In this document: in pieces, positions 12,368 through 25,890 of the stretch | Layout: every line of letters starts with the position of its first letter | Position numbering within the stretch: position 1 is the stretch's first letter | Assembly: GCA_020698575.1 (NCBI GenBank) | Contig: CM036251.1 | Coordinates: 16,408,288-16,472,287 of the forward strand | Length of the DNA stretch: 64,000 nucleotides | Reading direction: 5' to 3' | DNA from: Bostrychus sinensis | Taxonomy: Eukaryota; Chordata; Actinopteri; Gobiiformes; Eleotridae | Program-made: the position numbers and the translations under genes | Notes under the pieces: model-generated | What the model saw: only the letters and a program-made list of their open reading frames with translations | The model's database searches: none | Told to the model about the DNA's origin: nothing

Positions 12368-12645
12368 ATAATATGTTAAAATTTGTGGCATTTTAGAGTT
12401 TTTATTGGGGTGTATAATTTACATTCATTTGTTGGTTCACTATTTGGAGGCACTATGAGTTGGTACCACCGTAACTGACTGTTTTCAGTCTATCACTGCT
12501 CAGCTGAGTGGTGAATGTCACGTGACCGTGCTGTAAAGCGGTATCGGTTGTTGGTATCGGCCCACTTTTATGAGTACAAGTACGAGTACTTGGACAATGT
12601 ATTGGTACCGATACCTGATACTGGTATCAATATAGGTGCACCCCA
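12056..12645. mobile_element. hAT-like MITE (about 590 bp) containing a long (AT)n tract
   Basis: The 9-mer aatgaaaac occurs at 12047-12055 and 12646-12654, directly at the ends. Left end 'taggcatgcactgatacc' and right end 'ggtatcaatataggtgca' are imperfect inverted repeats. Subterminal 'caagtacttccatttaagta' and 'gtacaagtacgagtacttgg' are also partly symmetrical. A 'cagtgtttccccc' near 12171 may be the left end of a second hAT inserted inside; its right end is not visible. Confidence 0.7.
12302..12365. repeat. (AT)n microsatellite, about 32 units
   Basis: Uninterrupted AT run inside the hAT-like element. Confidence 0.92.
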
Positions 12646-12699
12646 AATGAAAACAGAACAAAGTTAATGAAGTCTGAGTTCAGTGTCGAGTGTAAATAA

Positions 12700-13025
12700 T
12701 GATTAAACATACAGTTGTGGAGGGTAATTTCTGAGGTTGACAGTAATTAGATACTTTTACCCAAGTAATTTACTTTCTGGGTATCTTTTTTTAAACACTA
12801 TTGAGAACATTAGAAAGGAAAATGTATTCTTACTCAAGTAAATTGAGTAAGAATGTCTCTAAATGAGTAAAAGTATTTTTTGATCTTGGTGAAAAAGTGG
12901 GTGGCAATAAGTATTAGTGGAAGCAGCAGCAGCAGTAGTAGTGGTGGTTTTAGTAATTGTAGTGGTACAAGAGTGGTAGTAGCAGTAAGTACTTCATTTT
13001 TGTTTGCAGATGTCATAATATACAG
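12700..13025. repeat. TTACT-rich dispersed element with AGT/AGC triplet array
   Basis: 'acccaagtaatttactttct', 'ttactcaagtaaattgagta' and an AGC/AGT/GGT triplet core (about 12915-12985). Same architecture as 1790-2110. The 61-codon Ser-rich open frame here is the triplet array and not a gene. Confidence 0.55.
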
Positions 13026-14650
13026 GTATTGGCAAATGAAATATACTCTACTGTGTATGTTTTAAAATACATTTAAACATATTTGTTATCTGGACACTTA
13101 ACACTGTTAATGATACCATCCAGACCAGATCTTTTTTTAATTGGCAGAGGATTTCTGATGGTTTTTATTATGTCAAGAACAAGAAGTTATGACTTTATAT
13201 AAAGTAACTAGGTCAACTTTGGACTGTGAAGAAATGGATTAGCAATAATTCCCCAAATGGCTCTCACTTTCACTTGTAGATAATTTTATCATGCACACAG
13301 ACATGAAGTGCTTAATTTCATCCAGTGACACTTTTCAAATGTGTCTTTTCCCAACTTAGTGCTGGTGCAGACAAAGTGTTTAAGGATGACCCTCTCTGTC
13401 AGTGCGCCTGTCCTCTGGGGTTGTGAGAGCGCAGAAGTCTGGATAATGTCGGGGGAGTGCCAAGTGCTAGTCCATTAGTGTCAACAGCATGTCACTGGCC
13501 TGAGAGTGTCATCGGCCATGGCATTTTCTCTCCATCACTCGTCAAATGTGAAGTGGGCGTTGCCTCTGTCATCCCACAAAACACAACACCAACTCCATGT
13601 GAAATAACAGTGCCAGAGAGAAGTCCTTCAATAGTGGCCTGTATAGATTGATTTATATGCAGCAGAGATAGTCACATAAAAAGGCAGAAAATGGTTTGGA
13701 ATTACCACCTTTATTCGTAGACGGGACAAGCAAAGTGAACTTGATTCGTGTTTTCCTCGGAGGGGTGCTCTGCAGCTGTCAGCGCCTGAGGGAGGAGTAA
13801 TCAATAAAGGGATGTCTGTTTTTAGACACTCAGTGCATTTAGACTGTTTGTGAATTAATCAATAGTGGAATATGTTTTAAAGCGCTGAGGGAGGGTGGGA
13901 CAGGGTCAGCTGCTTCCTTCACCTGGGGGGCTCCTATTCATCGGGGAAACAGCAATTGTGTTTGTGAGACTACATGTGGTCCACAGGGGGAGGTTATGCA
14001 AGTATATGTGGATGTTGTGTGCACACCGAGACATCGTATCAAGCTCTGGGGAAGGTTGTATTTCAAGAAACACACAGAGGCTGGAAATATCGCCGTTGCT
14101 TGGGGAAAATATATCCTGCTTGCTATTTTTTTATTTTATTTATTTTTTTTGTTAAAGAATGAATTTGGCAGTCACATTATGGAGGGAGTTTCTGTATCGT
14201 CAAGCTTTTTTTTCTTGTCTTTGTCTACACAGGAACTTACGCCACTGTGATAGCCCTGGGTGAATGCAAGATATATATGTCTGCTTATGCCAAAATAGCC
14301 ACCGTAGCCGCAAGCCTTCATGTAGAAAAAATGTTAAAAATAAAACACTGTCATACAGAGTTGGTGGCAGAAGTGTATAAAATATAATTATGTTTATAGA
14401 GTGTGGAATATCTGAAATCTAAAACGTGACATAGTTGAGCAGCGTCTAATGCACTATTTTTCTTTCCTGCCAGGAGATTGATTGAAAGATTGATACTACT
14501 TACCGCTGTTTGTAGAAAATAGAGCAGTATCACCAGCAGCCACTTAGTTTAGCAGGTGGTTGGAATAGGTACAAAAAGACTGCCCAGGGGTAAAATGTGT
14601 TTTTTGTGCTTTCTGAAGGATATGTGAGCTAAGTCAGAGACAACTGCCTG

Positions 14651-15100
14651 CCTAATACTGTATGGAGCACAGTGTATTCTGACACCTGTCTATGAGAACC
14701 AGCATTAACTTTTTTTAGCGGAGGTACAGTAGCTCCTCGTCTGTTGGATCAAACCACACGGGCCTGCCTCTCCCCACATACATCTCATTCACCACTGTTT
14801 CCTCCTTGTACCACTTTTAATAGACACTGACCACTGCAGACCAGGAACACACCACAAAAGTTGCAGTTTCGGAGATGATGCTGCATTTTTTTTGACCCAG
14901 TTGTTTAGCCATCACAATTTGATCCTTGTCAGTCGCTTATAGTAAATGCTTGCCCATTTTTCCTGCTTTTAACACATCCAGTTTGAGGACAGTTGCTGCT
15001 CAATATATCCCACTCACTAAGAGGCAAAGTGATGAAGAGATAATCTGAGTTATTCACCTGCCTGTCAGTGGTCATAATGTTATGCCTGATCTGTGTATAT
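14651..15100 (-). pseudogene. Remnant of a Tc1/mariner-like transposase (N-terminal part)
   Basis: Read on the minus strand, the sequence gives fragments resembling the start of a common fish Tc1-like transposase: 'KAGKMGK', then 'DQIVMAK', 'LGQ', 'VVCSWSAVVSVY.KWYKEE' and 'GATVPPL'. These correspond to the paired helix-turn-helix DNA-binding part. Frameshifts and stops break it repeatedly, and the catalytic DDE domain is missing. The outer end carries 'gtggtcataatgttatgcct', a typical terminal sequence of this family. This reading comes from remembered family sequence and needs a search to confirm. Confidence 0.7.
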
Positions 15101-16699
15101 CTTTTATTGTTCAAATGATTGGCTTGGGGCTTTAAACAGTTTTCATCATATTTTGGTGTTAATGTGAAATTATGCAGTGAATAATATATTTAGTGCATAG
15201 TGACTAATTAGCTACACCTGTATGTGCTGCCTGACTCTGCACTTGTGCCTTTACCACTTTTCTTACACTGTCGTCAGATGCTCCAGGCTTACAGTCCCTC
15301 AGCTCCTCTCGTACTAAATGTTGGTGTCTGGCAAGAAAATTAAATGCGTGAAACAAAGTGAGAGTGCTGAAACCCAAAGTGCCAGATGTGAGTCTGCTTT
15401 AACAGGTTGCCCTTCTGCTGCTGGGGACCAATTAGCATTTGTCATGACCAACTTCTACACAGCCACTTGTCTGTATGTTTTAAACACAGATTTCTTTTTT
15501 TCTTTTTTTTTTTGCACACAATATGGTTCATATTTTATTAGGTTCACTAATTGTCTGGCCCATCCGCCTGCTTCCAGCTCGAGAGTTGTAGTCAAAATCA
15601 CAGTGGAACAGACGCTTTGCTCCCTAGCAGTTGCACTGATCTAATTATAAAACACTAGGTAAATGTTGAGCAGATGCCCTCGACCCCCTCTCTGCCTGCC
15701 ATTGAGAGAAGCATTTGGTCTCATTCTAGTGTTACACTGGCTCCACATGGAGTGCTTGTCGTTGCCAAGTGGCTGTCGTGATATAAATGAACCTAATCGC
15801 TCGGCGGCCCGGCACACTGTCCGCAAGGCAGACAAAAAAAGGACTTCCTCTACAGCTCCAGTACAGTGTCTGCTGTGGTCAGGTTTTCTCATCAGTCGTT
15901 TGGCCCAGAGATGGGGAAGTACTAATGACTGTTGTGTTCTTGAGCCTTGCATTTGGCAACTCTTACCACAATTATACATCTGTTCATGACAGATGGAGAG
16001 AAAAAATGGTATGATGAAAGAGAAGGAGGAAATGTAGTGACCTTTGACCTTTTCACCTAATTAAACCATGGAGTATGACTTTTGGTTTTTCATTTAACTC
16101 ACTGGACCTTTTAGCATTTATTTTCAGTTGCATTGTTTCTAATACTACAAATGCAATTTCATATTCCAGTCACAAGGTGCTGCAGGTCAGGGTTAGCGGT
16201 GTGCGATATATCTTGTTATCAATAATATCCAAATTGCTGTCTTAATGATATGCAAAATCCCATTATCGAGTATTCACATAGCAGCATCAAATTTAGCCCA
16301 TGTTTCTAGTGCGGGCCCTGGAGAGGCTCACATCTAGCTCAGGTGTGCTTTCCCCTCTGTATTTCCCTCCAGAGCACACAGGACTGGCCTTTAGATCCTC
16401 TTGAATGTGTTTATTGACTGAAACACTTGAGCTAACAAAACTTTAAATTAATCTCATAGTTTGTCTGTGTCTCTCAGCATGACTTTCTGCTCACACCGTG
16501 CACGCGGTTGACACAGCACACATTACATAAGCTGATCCATCTATCAGCTGTGCATCCAAACAAACCCATCAGACACATGACTGCATGGAGTGGGACAGAG
16601 TTATTACAACAGACTCTGTTATTAAGCCTATATCAGCCTATAGTACCCAGGCCAGCACACACTGTAGCCTATAATATCTGTATGACACTATGACTTCAG

Positions 16700-17569
16700 A
16701 GTTCATTAATATTAAATACTGGTTTGACAAGAATATGTTAACTCTAAACATAAGTAATACAAAAATCATGATATTTGGCAATAATATAATAAATTATCAT
16801 TAATACAAATAGAAGGTACTATACAAAGAGTCGATGAATCCAAATTCCTTTCAAACATTGCAATTCATGTATAAAGCAAGATTAAGATTACAGCCAAGTC
16901 ATTTTAATACAATGTTTCAGGAAAGAGTTGTGGGTATAATTAAAGGGAAGCTTTAAACTTTAAAATTCAAAGAAATCGATCAACATTGAAAAGATTCTGT
17001 ATAACAACTAATGGAGTAAGACTTTGGAACAAACTCAGTATGGATCTGAAGCAATGTCCAAATATTAAACAGTTTAAAAACAAATACAAACAAAATATAT
17101 TTATAAAATACAATGAGGAAGGAGGTAAATAATATAACATGGTAATCTATAACATGCTGTGTTATAGATATAGTGTATTATTGATGTTATATATATTATA
17201 GTTGTATTATTTATATCGGCTTATTACACAAATATTGCAGTTGTATTATTGATACAGAGTTGTATTGTAGACATTATAATGGTATTACATAAATATTATA
17301 GCTGTATTATTGATATAAAGTTGTATTATATTTATTTTAGTTGATTGATGTACAGTAATGTTTTGGAAGTAATATATATTGTAACACTTGCACTATGGTT
17401 ATGTTAACATATTGCATACTAATTAAATGCCATAATGATGTGATGTACAATGGAATGTATATGAAATAAGTACATAACACCTACTGCATTGTCTGATAAT
17501 ATAATGATTATGAGTTAGTATTATGTTTAAGTTAAGAAAACCTATCAGACCTTATGTTGGACTACATGT

Positions 17570-17657
<88 letters not shown>

Positions 17658-17815
17658 TGAAATAATTAGATATATTAACAGCAGATATATTGTTATATGT
17701 GTTAAGGGTATGGTATTGTGCGAGAGAATGGGGGGGGGGGGTAGTATTAAATAAGTTTTACTTCTTCCTACTCCTTTTTGAACATGTCATTAATGACAGA
17801 GCCATTTGTTTAGTT
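16700..17815 (+). pseudogene. 3' part of an L2-like LINE: RT-region remnant, ORF end and 3' UTR
   Basis: In-frame pieces on the + strand read 'WFDKNMLTLNISNTKIMIFG' (from 16720), a typical RT-thumb segment of non-LTR retrotransposons, and later 'LKRFCITTNGVRLWNKLSMD' (within 16980-17132, ending at TAA), the usual C-terminal tail of these ORF2 proteins. The 17133-17815 part is a very AT-rich 3' UTR with a long TA run, ending near 'acttcttcctactccttttt'. The middle is deleted and frameshifted, so the copy is dead. Clade assignment (L2-like or Rex-like) is tentative. Confidence 0.75.
17575..17653. repeat. (TA)n microsatellite, about 39 units
   Basis: The longest TA run in the window, inside the LINE 3' UTR. 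The 66-codon Ile/Tyr open frame across it is an artefact. Confidence 0.93.
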
Positions 17816-17994
17816 TTAGTTATATTCTGAATATCTACTTGTGCTGCCTTTGACAGAAAATCACATCAGATAGGCTACATTTTACTGTATACAGGAGGTT
17901 GTACAATAGTAATATATTTACAAACACATTCAAGATATATTATTGTTATCAGGATAATCTAAAAAAAATCTTCATTTTTGTAAATATATCCCCC

Positions 17995-18160
17995 ACCCCC
18001 AGTCAGGGTACTTTGTGCCCGTCCCAAGCCTGGATAAATGGAGAGGATTAGATTAGAAAGGGCATCCAGAGTAAAACCTTTGCTTAATTAATATGTGAAT
18101 TCTTGCACTCTAGGAGGCGAATAATTTGCGTGAGTGACCCCATAGGGAAAAGCCAAATGG
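17995..18160 (-). repeat. LINE-tail family L fragment
   Basis: 'cccaagcctggataaatgga', 'aaagggcatccagagtaaaa' and 'ccccatagggaaaagcc' are complements of the landmarks in the copy at 9580-9790. Confidence 0.7.
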
Positions 18161-20224
18161 ACAGAAGCAGAAACACTGTATTTGATAGTTTATTATTGTT
18201 AATGTCAACTTGTGAGGAGCTTAATGTGGATCATCTTCCTGGGCTTTGTTATCTGCCATGCCTCCCACTGTGGTCTGTTCTGGCAGAGCAGCTGTCCTTT
18301 GTGCCAGTGCCCCTCCTGTCTGCCATCATTGACCTGTTTCACAAAGTCTACTGTGTGTGCCAGGATAGATGACAATGGTACGACAGCCTGTACACTGTGG
18401 TGAAGAATCAGGTCATCACTGGGATCAAATCTATTGCTATGATTTGGTTTAAAACACTGATTATATTTTAATCTTGGCCTGGTTGTTGTGTGAATGCAGG
18501 CAAGTTAAACAATACTAACAGGTGGGATGTGTTTAAATGACACACAATCTACAATATGTGTAGAGTGTCCATTACACAGTCGGACCATAAATCTGCTCCT
18601 GAATGAACATGTGAGTGAGGCCTGATTGCTGTAGCGGTCCCCACACTTTCTCAGGAATGAGGACAAATGAGAGGAGCGCAGCATGAACAATCCTTTATTA
18701 GAGCCATTATCCAGAGCAGCCATGGCCTTATGAAGGAGGGACACCAACGACGCAGCCCTGTCATCACATTGCTTGCTTCTTATGGCCCCCACAACAGTCA
18801 CTAGGCTTACATGCAGGTTCAAAAACCAAATTATTGTCTTAGTCTGAAACTGCATGTCATTAAAATTTCTCTTAGTCTTACTACAGCACCTGGATATTGC
18901 AGTTCAGACTACTTTGGTGTGTATAAATCTTATTCGGCCTCAGCTAGGAGAGGCATTCAGCAGCACGTGGTAAACAGGCAGACCAACATTAGTCAAATAT
19001 TTGAAGCAATGCTTATTTTTAAAACAGTGAGGACACATATTATGTCACTGGATAGCTTGTTTTTTTTATTATTATGGTCCTTCATGTTGTAAAAGTTTAA
19101 AAGTGAAAGCTTCATGGTCATAACATATGATATGTTTATCATGAGGCATATGTACCAAGTGAGGAATTATTTTTTAGCATATAGCACAGCAAACATTTAG
19201 CGCTACTGGTAAATTCCCAGACCACAAGTACACGCCACTATCACTTCACAGACAGCAGAGCCTATTGAAAGAGTTGGCCAACGGATGGACAGACAGTTGT
19301 TCATGTTCTGTTGTAAATGTAGTGACAGTGAAATCCCATGCATCCCATTACCACGTTACCTATTCTGCCATCCTTTTATGCTATCAGTGTGTGCATAATA
19401 TTAACACATAGTCTCAAAATATTTCTGACGCGCCAAAGAAAACGTTCTGGAGTGTGTCCACAAGCTCCATATGCTAAACAACACTCAGTTTTGGACTAAC
19501 TTCAAGAACTGGCAGAATCATTTGTCTAGAAGATTGCTGTGTATTTTGTACAGCTTTGTGCTCATCTTCAGACAACAGCAGAGCCAGCTGTTGCTAATCA
19601 AGATGAGTTTGTTGCTTGTTTTTTGAATACATTAAAATGCCAGGTGGAGTTTTTTTATATATATATATTTTTTTTTCCGTCAAGAGGAGAGTAATGTTAC
19701 AGCTCATTTACTTTGCAGAGCTCCATGTCACACAAGCCTGTTTTGACAGATGTTTCATTACTTTTAGAATAAACTCTTACACACTGTCATATTCACTATT
19801 AAAGGTTACACTTAATCTGCCTCAAGACATGATTCTAGGTCTCGATATTATAGCTCCTGTATACTTCTGACATATCTCTAAACACTAATATTCAGTTTTA
19901 ATGACATTTCATTAAAGAAAAAGTCTAAAAAATAAAGTTGGTAGATTTACTTCCATTTTATTTTTTATCACCCATTATCACAACAGAAGTTACCTCAAAG
20001 GGCTTTACAGAAATAGACAAACAAATAGGCAAACAGACTGTACAAGACAACACCCCCTGTCTTTAGATCCTCAATCAAGGGAAGAAAAATAATAAAAACT
20101 CAGCCATGGGGGAAAAAAAGACCTCAAGGGTAACCAAAGAAGGATGGATCCACTCCCAGGACAGACATAAATGTGCCCAGGACAGTTGTAGTCCATTTGC
20201 TATAAGTTTCTCATAATTTCTGTG

Positions 20225-20445
20225 TTCTCTCCAGCTTCCCCTCACCACCCAAAGACATGCATGTGGTGAATTAAATGGCCTCTAGTGAATGAATGTGAGA
20301 GTGAATGGTTCTCTGTCCAGATGTCAGATCTGCAACTAACTGGCCACTATCCAGGGTGTACCCCGCCTAAGGCTCATAGCGGCTGGGATAGTCTCCAGCC
20401 ACCTGTGACCCCAACGGGAATGAGCAGGAGAAGATGAATAAACAA
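20225..20445 (+). repeat. SINE-like family S copy
   Basis: 'caccacccaaagacatgcat', 'gtgaatgaatgtgagagtga', 'gcaactaactggccactatc', 'gtgtaccccgcctaaggctc', 'gctgggatagtctccagcca' and an 'atgaataaa' tail. One of the cleaner copies. Confidence 0.8.
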
Positions 20446-22619
20446 ATATTAGTAATGATGTGTATTTTAAGCTCTGGAAATAAATGTGTTCAGCCCAACC
20501 TTCTGTTCATGTGCTACAGGCTGTCATCCAAATATTATAGACGTCCCATCACGCACTATACCAAGCTGTTCACCAAGAGTAATAACTGCCTTACATCTTT
20601 TTTCCCTGTCCCGCTGATACAGGTAGACTATTTCTGATCAAGTAGCTCTTGTGAACATCATTTTTTCCTCCATTCTTCCAGCTGTGCAATCAGTGCGCAG
20701 TAGGAAGCTCTGAATTGCATCCAATTTCCTCTCACTTCCCTTTGTTTATCGACGGAGGGACCTAACAAGAAGTGCGACTCGAGTGGTTCCCGAGTAGACC
20801 GCAGACCCTCCCTAACCTTCTGACTGTGCCACAAAGTGCTCAGCGGGACCCTGAAGTAGATTGATTACACTGGTGATCACTCTTCGGAGATAATGTCCCT
20901 CCTTTTAATCATGCATTGTGCTGCTGCTCCGTACAAGGATAAGATTATCATCAGCAACTTCATCATTGTCTCATTGGAAATGCCGTTCCTAATTGGACAA
21001 CTCTGCTCCTCTAGATGACTTCTGATCTTGTTTACTGCTGTGTCCTTTAGCTAAAAGACCATCACTTTGGTTGTTTGTTTTTTTCCAGAGCTGAACAATT
21101 GGTATTAGTAGCATTAAAACAACTCCATTTCTGAAAAAGTTTGGACATTGTGTAAAATGTAAGTCCAATGTTTTGCAATCTCCCTCAGACTTCCCTCAGC
21201 CCAGACAGTCCCTTTAGCTCTACTGAGGGAATCCCGAGGTGTTCTCAGGACATTCAAAAAACATTATTTATTCAGTTGTGTTGAAACTGAGATATTTAAC
21301 CATGAATATTTATGAAAAATGCTCTGATGTTTTGATGGCAGCAAAGTTGGGACAAAGCAACAAAAGGCTGAAAACGTTTTACTATAATTTTTTCTCTGTT
21401 CCATTATGCAACTAAAAAGGATAATTGGCAACATTTTAGTGAAATGTCTGGGCATAAAAGGAGAATTTGAGAAAGGCAGTCTGTATTATTAGTATTGCAT
21501 GTATTGGATGATGTTCTTCCGCTTCTCAGGCAACACATTGTTCTGCACTGGAAGTCACTGCATGCATCAGCAACACTTCCAGAGGTCATTTTCTGTGGAC
21601 ACCAAGTGAAATGCAAGTTATAGCTGTATCATCTAAAGAAGATATTCAGACTAAAGACCAAAGCTCATTTAAAATGGAAATGGTAATAGAAAATTATTAT
21701 ATGGTCAAATTAATCAAAATAAAATAAAAAAGGCCCAGAGAAGACAGCAGTGTTTCCTCTGTCTTGAACGCAAAGATGCTAAAGTAAAGTTGTCGTCTTT
21801 GGCCTACAAGAAACATTTCTTGATTCATTTATGTGTGTATTGTGTTAAATCACAAACGGAATAGTGGTTTCGAAAAATCACAAGAGCATTTTCCCCAAAA
21901 CTCACTGAGTCTTACATTTTTCTCAGGAGCTTGTCGGCTGAACATTTTAACTCTATGTGACTTCTAAAATGGCTGTTTAACAAATCAAAGAGCTGGTAGT
22001 ATTAGCTACATGCAGCGTTGATCCCTGTGGTGCTGAGCATAGCCGTCTGCTCCGGAGTCAATAATCTTATATTTATTCGCTGGGCACATGAGGCGCCGGT
22101 GTTTTATAAGCGTGACACTTCATCAAATACACTTTACCTTCCAGACATACCCCCGTTTGCTTTGCCGAAACATTTTCATGGCTAAATTAAGATTCAAAGA
22201 TGAGATGGTTGCACAGGAAGCTGGAATCAGAGTTCAGTGCTCCGTGCCTCGGGCTATCATTAGTAATCCTTTTCTTTTGTTCTCTTTGACATTGGCAGAA
22301 TTGACCAGACCGACGTGCTGCTGGTCGACAAGTCATGTCTTGATTTTGCTTTGTGTAGACATTTGTAAAAGTAAGTCATTATTTGCCTCCTAAGAATAAA
22401 GCAGCCTCGAGCAAGATGCAAGCTGAGTTTTTCGGGTTACTTTTCTGCACTATACAGTGCAAATGTGCATTGTGCAAATGAGTTCTTTAATAAATACAGA
22501 CTTTTTTTTGTTTGTTAGAAAAGATCAGAATGAGCTTAGGACAAATTTGTTCTGTGGATCAAGATCATCCAGGAGTGATTTAAAAGGATTCAATGATGTT
22601 TGAGATACAGTCCAATTAT

Positions 22620-22765
22620 ATACTAACTTTACTCACAAAAAGAGCAAATGATTACACTCTTTACCATATATAAAAGTGTATTGTGGCTCAGTGGAAGAAG
22701 AATTTAGCCCTGAACTAGAAGATCTTCCAGTTTGAGTCCAGGTCAGGGCACTTTTTTATCATTGC
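22620..22765 (+). repeat. tRNA-like module of a composite SINE
   Basis: 'ttgtggctcagtggaagaag' resembles a tRNA A box, and 'tccagtttgagtccaggtc' resembles a B box, about 40 bases apart. The preceding 'actaactttactcacaaaaa' matches the block before the tRNA-like module at 30440-30605. The body cannot fold as a functional tRNA. Confidence 0.7.
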
Positions 22766-22849
22766 AAGTGAGTCAGTGCCTTGCTTCTAGTTTTGTTTTT
22801 TCCTTTTTTTTCTTTTTTATAAATTGTGTGTATTTTTGTTATTTCTATT

Positions 22850-22975
22850 TTCTTCTAAAATTGGCACGTTACTATATATCAATATAAAAGTATATTATAC
22901 ATTTTGACAATTATCTTGTTATCAAAATATGTATTGCATATTATATATTTTTTCTAATATTGTGCAGCCCTAATT
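22850..22975. mobile_element. hAT-like MITE fragment (right end)
   Basis: Ends 'atattgtgcagccctaa', the complement of the TTAGGGCTGCACAATAT terminus common in hAT MITEs, after AT-rich sequence with 'atatatcaatataaaa'. The left end was not found. Confidence 0.45.
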
Positions 22976-23719
22976 TCTATTCATTTTCTCTACATTTCTT
23001 GCATACCCTCAGCCCCCACCTGACAGACTGGTTAATGGCTAACAGGCAGATCAGTGGCTCGCTGCAGGGGTCTTCACTGACCTTTACAACCCTCCCAGTT
23101 TATTATTTACACTGTCAAAGCTCCACGTGGCACTGTGTGACCTCCACACTCACTCCCAAACCAGACAGCCGTACAACAGAAACAAAGAGAGGATGGGGAA
23201 GGGGGGGGGTGGTCTGTCACATGAGAAGTCTTTGTTGTCAGTGTTTGTGTGGTGCATTGTGTAAATAGTGCTGACTCATTCATTGTTAAGAGCATATGTG
23301 AAAAAAAACTATCACTTTTAAAGCCTCCCCAAATCACCATGAATTAGACCATACCTGGGAACATCTGTTACTATGCATCAGATAACCATTAATGCAAGAG
23401 CTGACGTTTTTATACACTCATTGTCTTTGGCTGCTGGGGCACATCTAATTCAAGGTTATATGTTATAAATAAGGTTATGCAGGTTACTTGAGTTGGCCAT
23501 TCTTTGACTTCTGGCATCAACAAGGCATTTTCACCACTCAGCTGCCTTTCACTGGATCTTTTCTCTTTTTTGGGTTGCTGTCCTGTGACTGGCTGATTAG
23601 CTGTGCGTTAATAGGGGCAATCAATGTTATGCAAATAATTGGCTCTCCCTTAGTGTAGCTCAAATTGAATATGTCTGTTCAGTTCCTTGATGCAAAGCCA
23701 AAAACTCTAGCTGTGTTTG

Positions 23720-23780
23720 TGCCGGTGCCAAACCTTGGTAAATGAGGAAAGTGGAGTCAGGAAGGGCATCATGTTATCTT
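23720..23780 (-). repeat. LINE-tail family L fragment
   Basis: 'gtcaggaagggcatcatg' and 'ccaaaccttggtaaatgagg' are complements of family landmarks. Confidence 0.6.
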
Positions 23781-24879
23781 ATTGTTTGACAGTTTTTGCG
23801 GAATGAATTTGGTCTGATCATAATGACATCATGTAAATGCAGCGTATTCGTTGATGAAGTGTGTACTTAAGAGTGCGTTACTGTTACCTGTATTACCACA
23901 TAGGCATACATCATTACAGGAATGTTTAACAGCCATGGTCTATTAAGCCTAAAGCATCTGCATCTCATTCACTTTCCACACTTTTACTCATGTACCACTA
24001 GATTCCACCATTTACACTAAGCCATTATTGTGGAAATAAGGACCTGCAAAGTGCACTGAATGGACACTTTGGGATTATTTGTGGCGTCTTTTTACACATT
24101 AAAACTCCCTTCGTTGGCACTTTCATTCATCGCAGCTCCTTTTTCTGTCTGGTTCCGTAACACTGGCCCCATGATTCTCTGTAGTCAGCATATGGACAGC
24201 ACCATTACTCCTTACAACATCTTTTCACACCACACCAGCCCATTTTGCTGATCCTCGCAGCGCATATAGCATCTTCCCATTCTCCTCTCCCTCCTACCCC
24301 CCCCCCCCCAATACCAATTACCAGTTATCACCGAGCGGGAGGCACCTCATCTATTAGTTATTCATCCACCCAAGTGTGCCTTTTACACTAATTTGATTTT
24401 CTCCCTGCATTTTACATTAAAACTCACACAAAGATGGCGAGATCTTAAAAGTTAAGCGCAAAGATTAACTGTGCATCTCTAAATCTCTTTTACAAATACA
24501 CTCTCTTCAAGCCATTAACCTTGAACATGCTGATTAACTTTTCTGTGGTTCCCAAATGAGGAAACTGCTGAATAATTTCATAATCCACCAAAATAATTTT
24601 TCAGCATTCAAATGATAGGGACGTAGTCATGTTAAGACAAATATATTTAGGATGCTATTACCATGCACACACACACAGTAATATAGGGCCTCTCAATGCA
24701 GTTTTTATACAGGCACACAATTGTTTCAGTAGTTCAATTCAGAAAGTAAAATGCCTACACTATATAGATTCAGTACACACAGAGTGAAATAGTTCATACA
24801 CTTTAATTAATGTGTAATCCAGCCACAGAGGAGCCATTGTAATCTTTTTGCCAGTTTTAAATCTAAATGAAAGAAGAAT

Positions 24880-24965
24880 GCTGTGTCAGGAAGGGCATTA
24901 GTACACAGCACGCTAGGAAGCAGATGATTTGCTGTGGTAAACGCAGAAGGGTTGCAAGATTTATT
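24880..24965 (-). repeat. LINE-tail family L fragment
   Basis: 'gctgtgtcaggaagggcatt' and 'agcagatgatttgctgtggt' are complements of family landmarks. Confidence 0.65.
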
Positions 24966-25559
24966 TGTAAATTATATTCTAATATTCACATTTTAAAGAG
25001 ATGGTGAATTTTGGGCTTAATTCACTGCAAACCACAAAGATTACAAGTAAAATAAATAAACATGAAATATTTATCTTTGTCCTGAATCTATGTAATATAA
25101 TGCATTTCACTTCAAATTGAACTACTGAAATAACAGACTTTTTCATTGTAGGCTTTACACATGCATTCACATTAACATTTTGAGTTTATCCAATGCTTGT
25201 GGGTGGTATTCAATGGTGGGATTGTGGTAGTATGACTCTGTATTATGATTGCCTGTGACAGGTGACAGACTTGGAAAACCAGACCTGAATGTAATAACGT
25301 CATGTGAATTGTCCTTTATCCTCTGTAGAGCCTCCCCTCTCCGCCAGTCTGCTCCATGGAGAGTTAAGGCCTAGAGGATTTCTTCTAAGCTGCAGACATT
25401 ATTCTAAAAACAATTTTATTGTGCAGTATCTGCCAGCGCAATACAATTTTGTTCATCATTTTAGTGTTGTTTGGACTTTATGTCCCACAAACCTAAAAAA
25501 AAAATGTATTTGTTCCCAGGAAAGTTGGTGTCTATTTTAAGTTTTGATTATGGTGGTGG

Positions 25560-25890
25560 CTTTAAAACATTTAGTAGTATTAATTGTGATAGAAGCTGTA
25601 CTATAGGTAGTATTAGGAAATACTTTCTACTTAAATAAACTTAATAAGTAAGTTTTTTTTACTTTTGCTTCTACTTGCGCAATAACATTTTGAAATAACA
25701 ATACTTTTAAATGGGTACAAATTTGGATTTACTTCTTTCACCTCTGAAAATGAGCAACCAGAAAGAACATGATGTAGTCTTGACTCACCTCTTTGCTCAT
25801 TCATTGAGCTGTCCAACAAAGCCATGTACTACTGCTCCAAAATACTATTATACTACTATTACTACTACTACTTTCTTTATAGATGACACC
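25560..25890. repeat. TTACT-rich dispersed element with ACT/ATT triplet array
   Basis: 'gtagtattaggaaatacttt', 'agtaagttttttttactttt' and a terminal ACT/ATT array (about 25838-25875). Third copy of the architecture seen at 1790-2110. Confidence 0.5.

Noticed and set aside
17554..17754. Ile/Tyr-rich open frame of 66 codons
   Set aside because: Translation of a TA microsatellite inside a LINE 3' UTR.
22675..22750. Candidate tRNA gene
   Set aside because: A- and B-box-like words are present, but the arms do not pair into a cloverleaf and the unit recurs as a dispersed SINE module.
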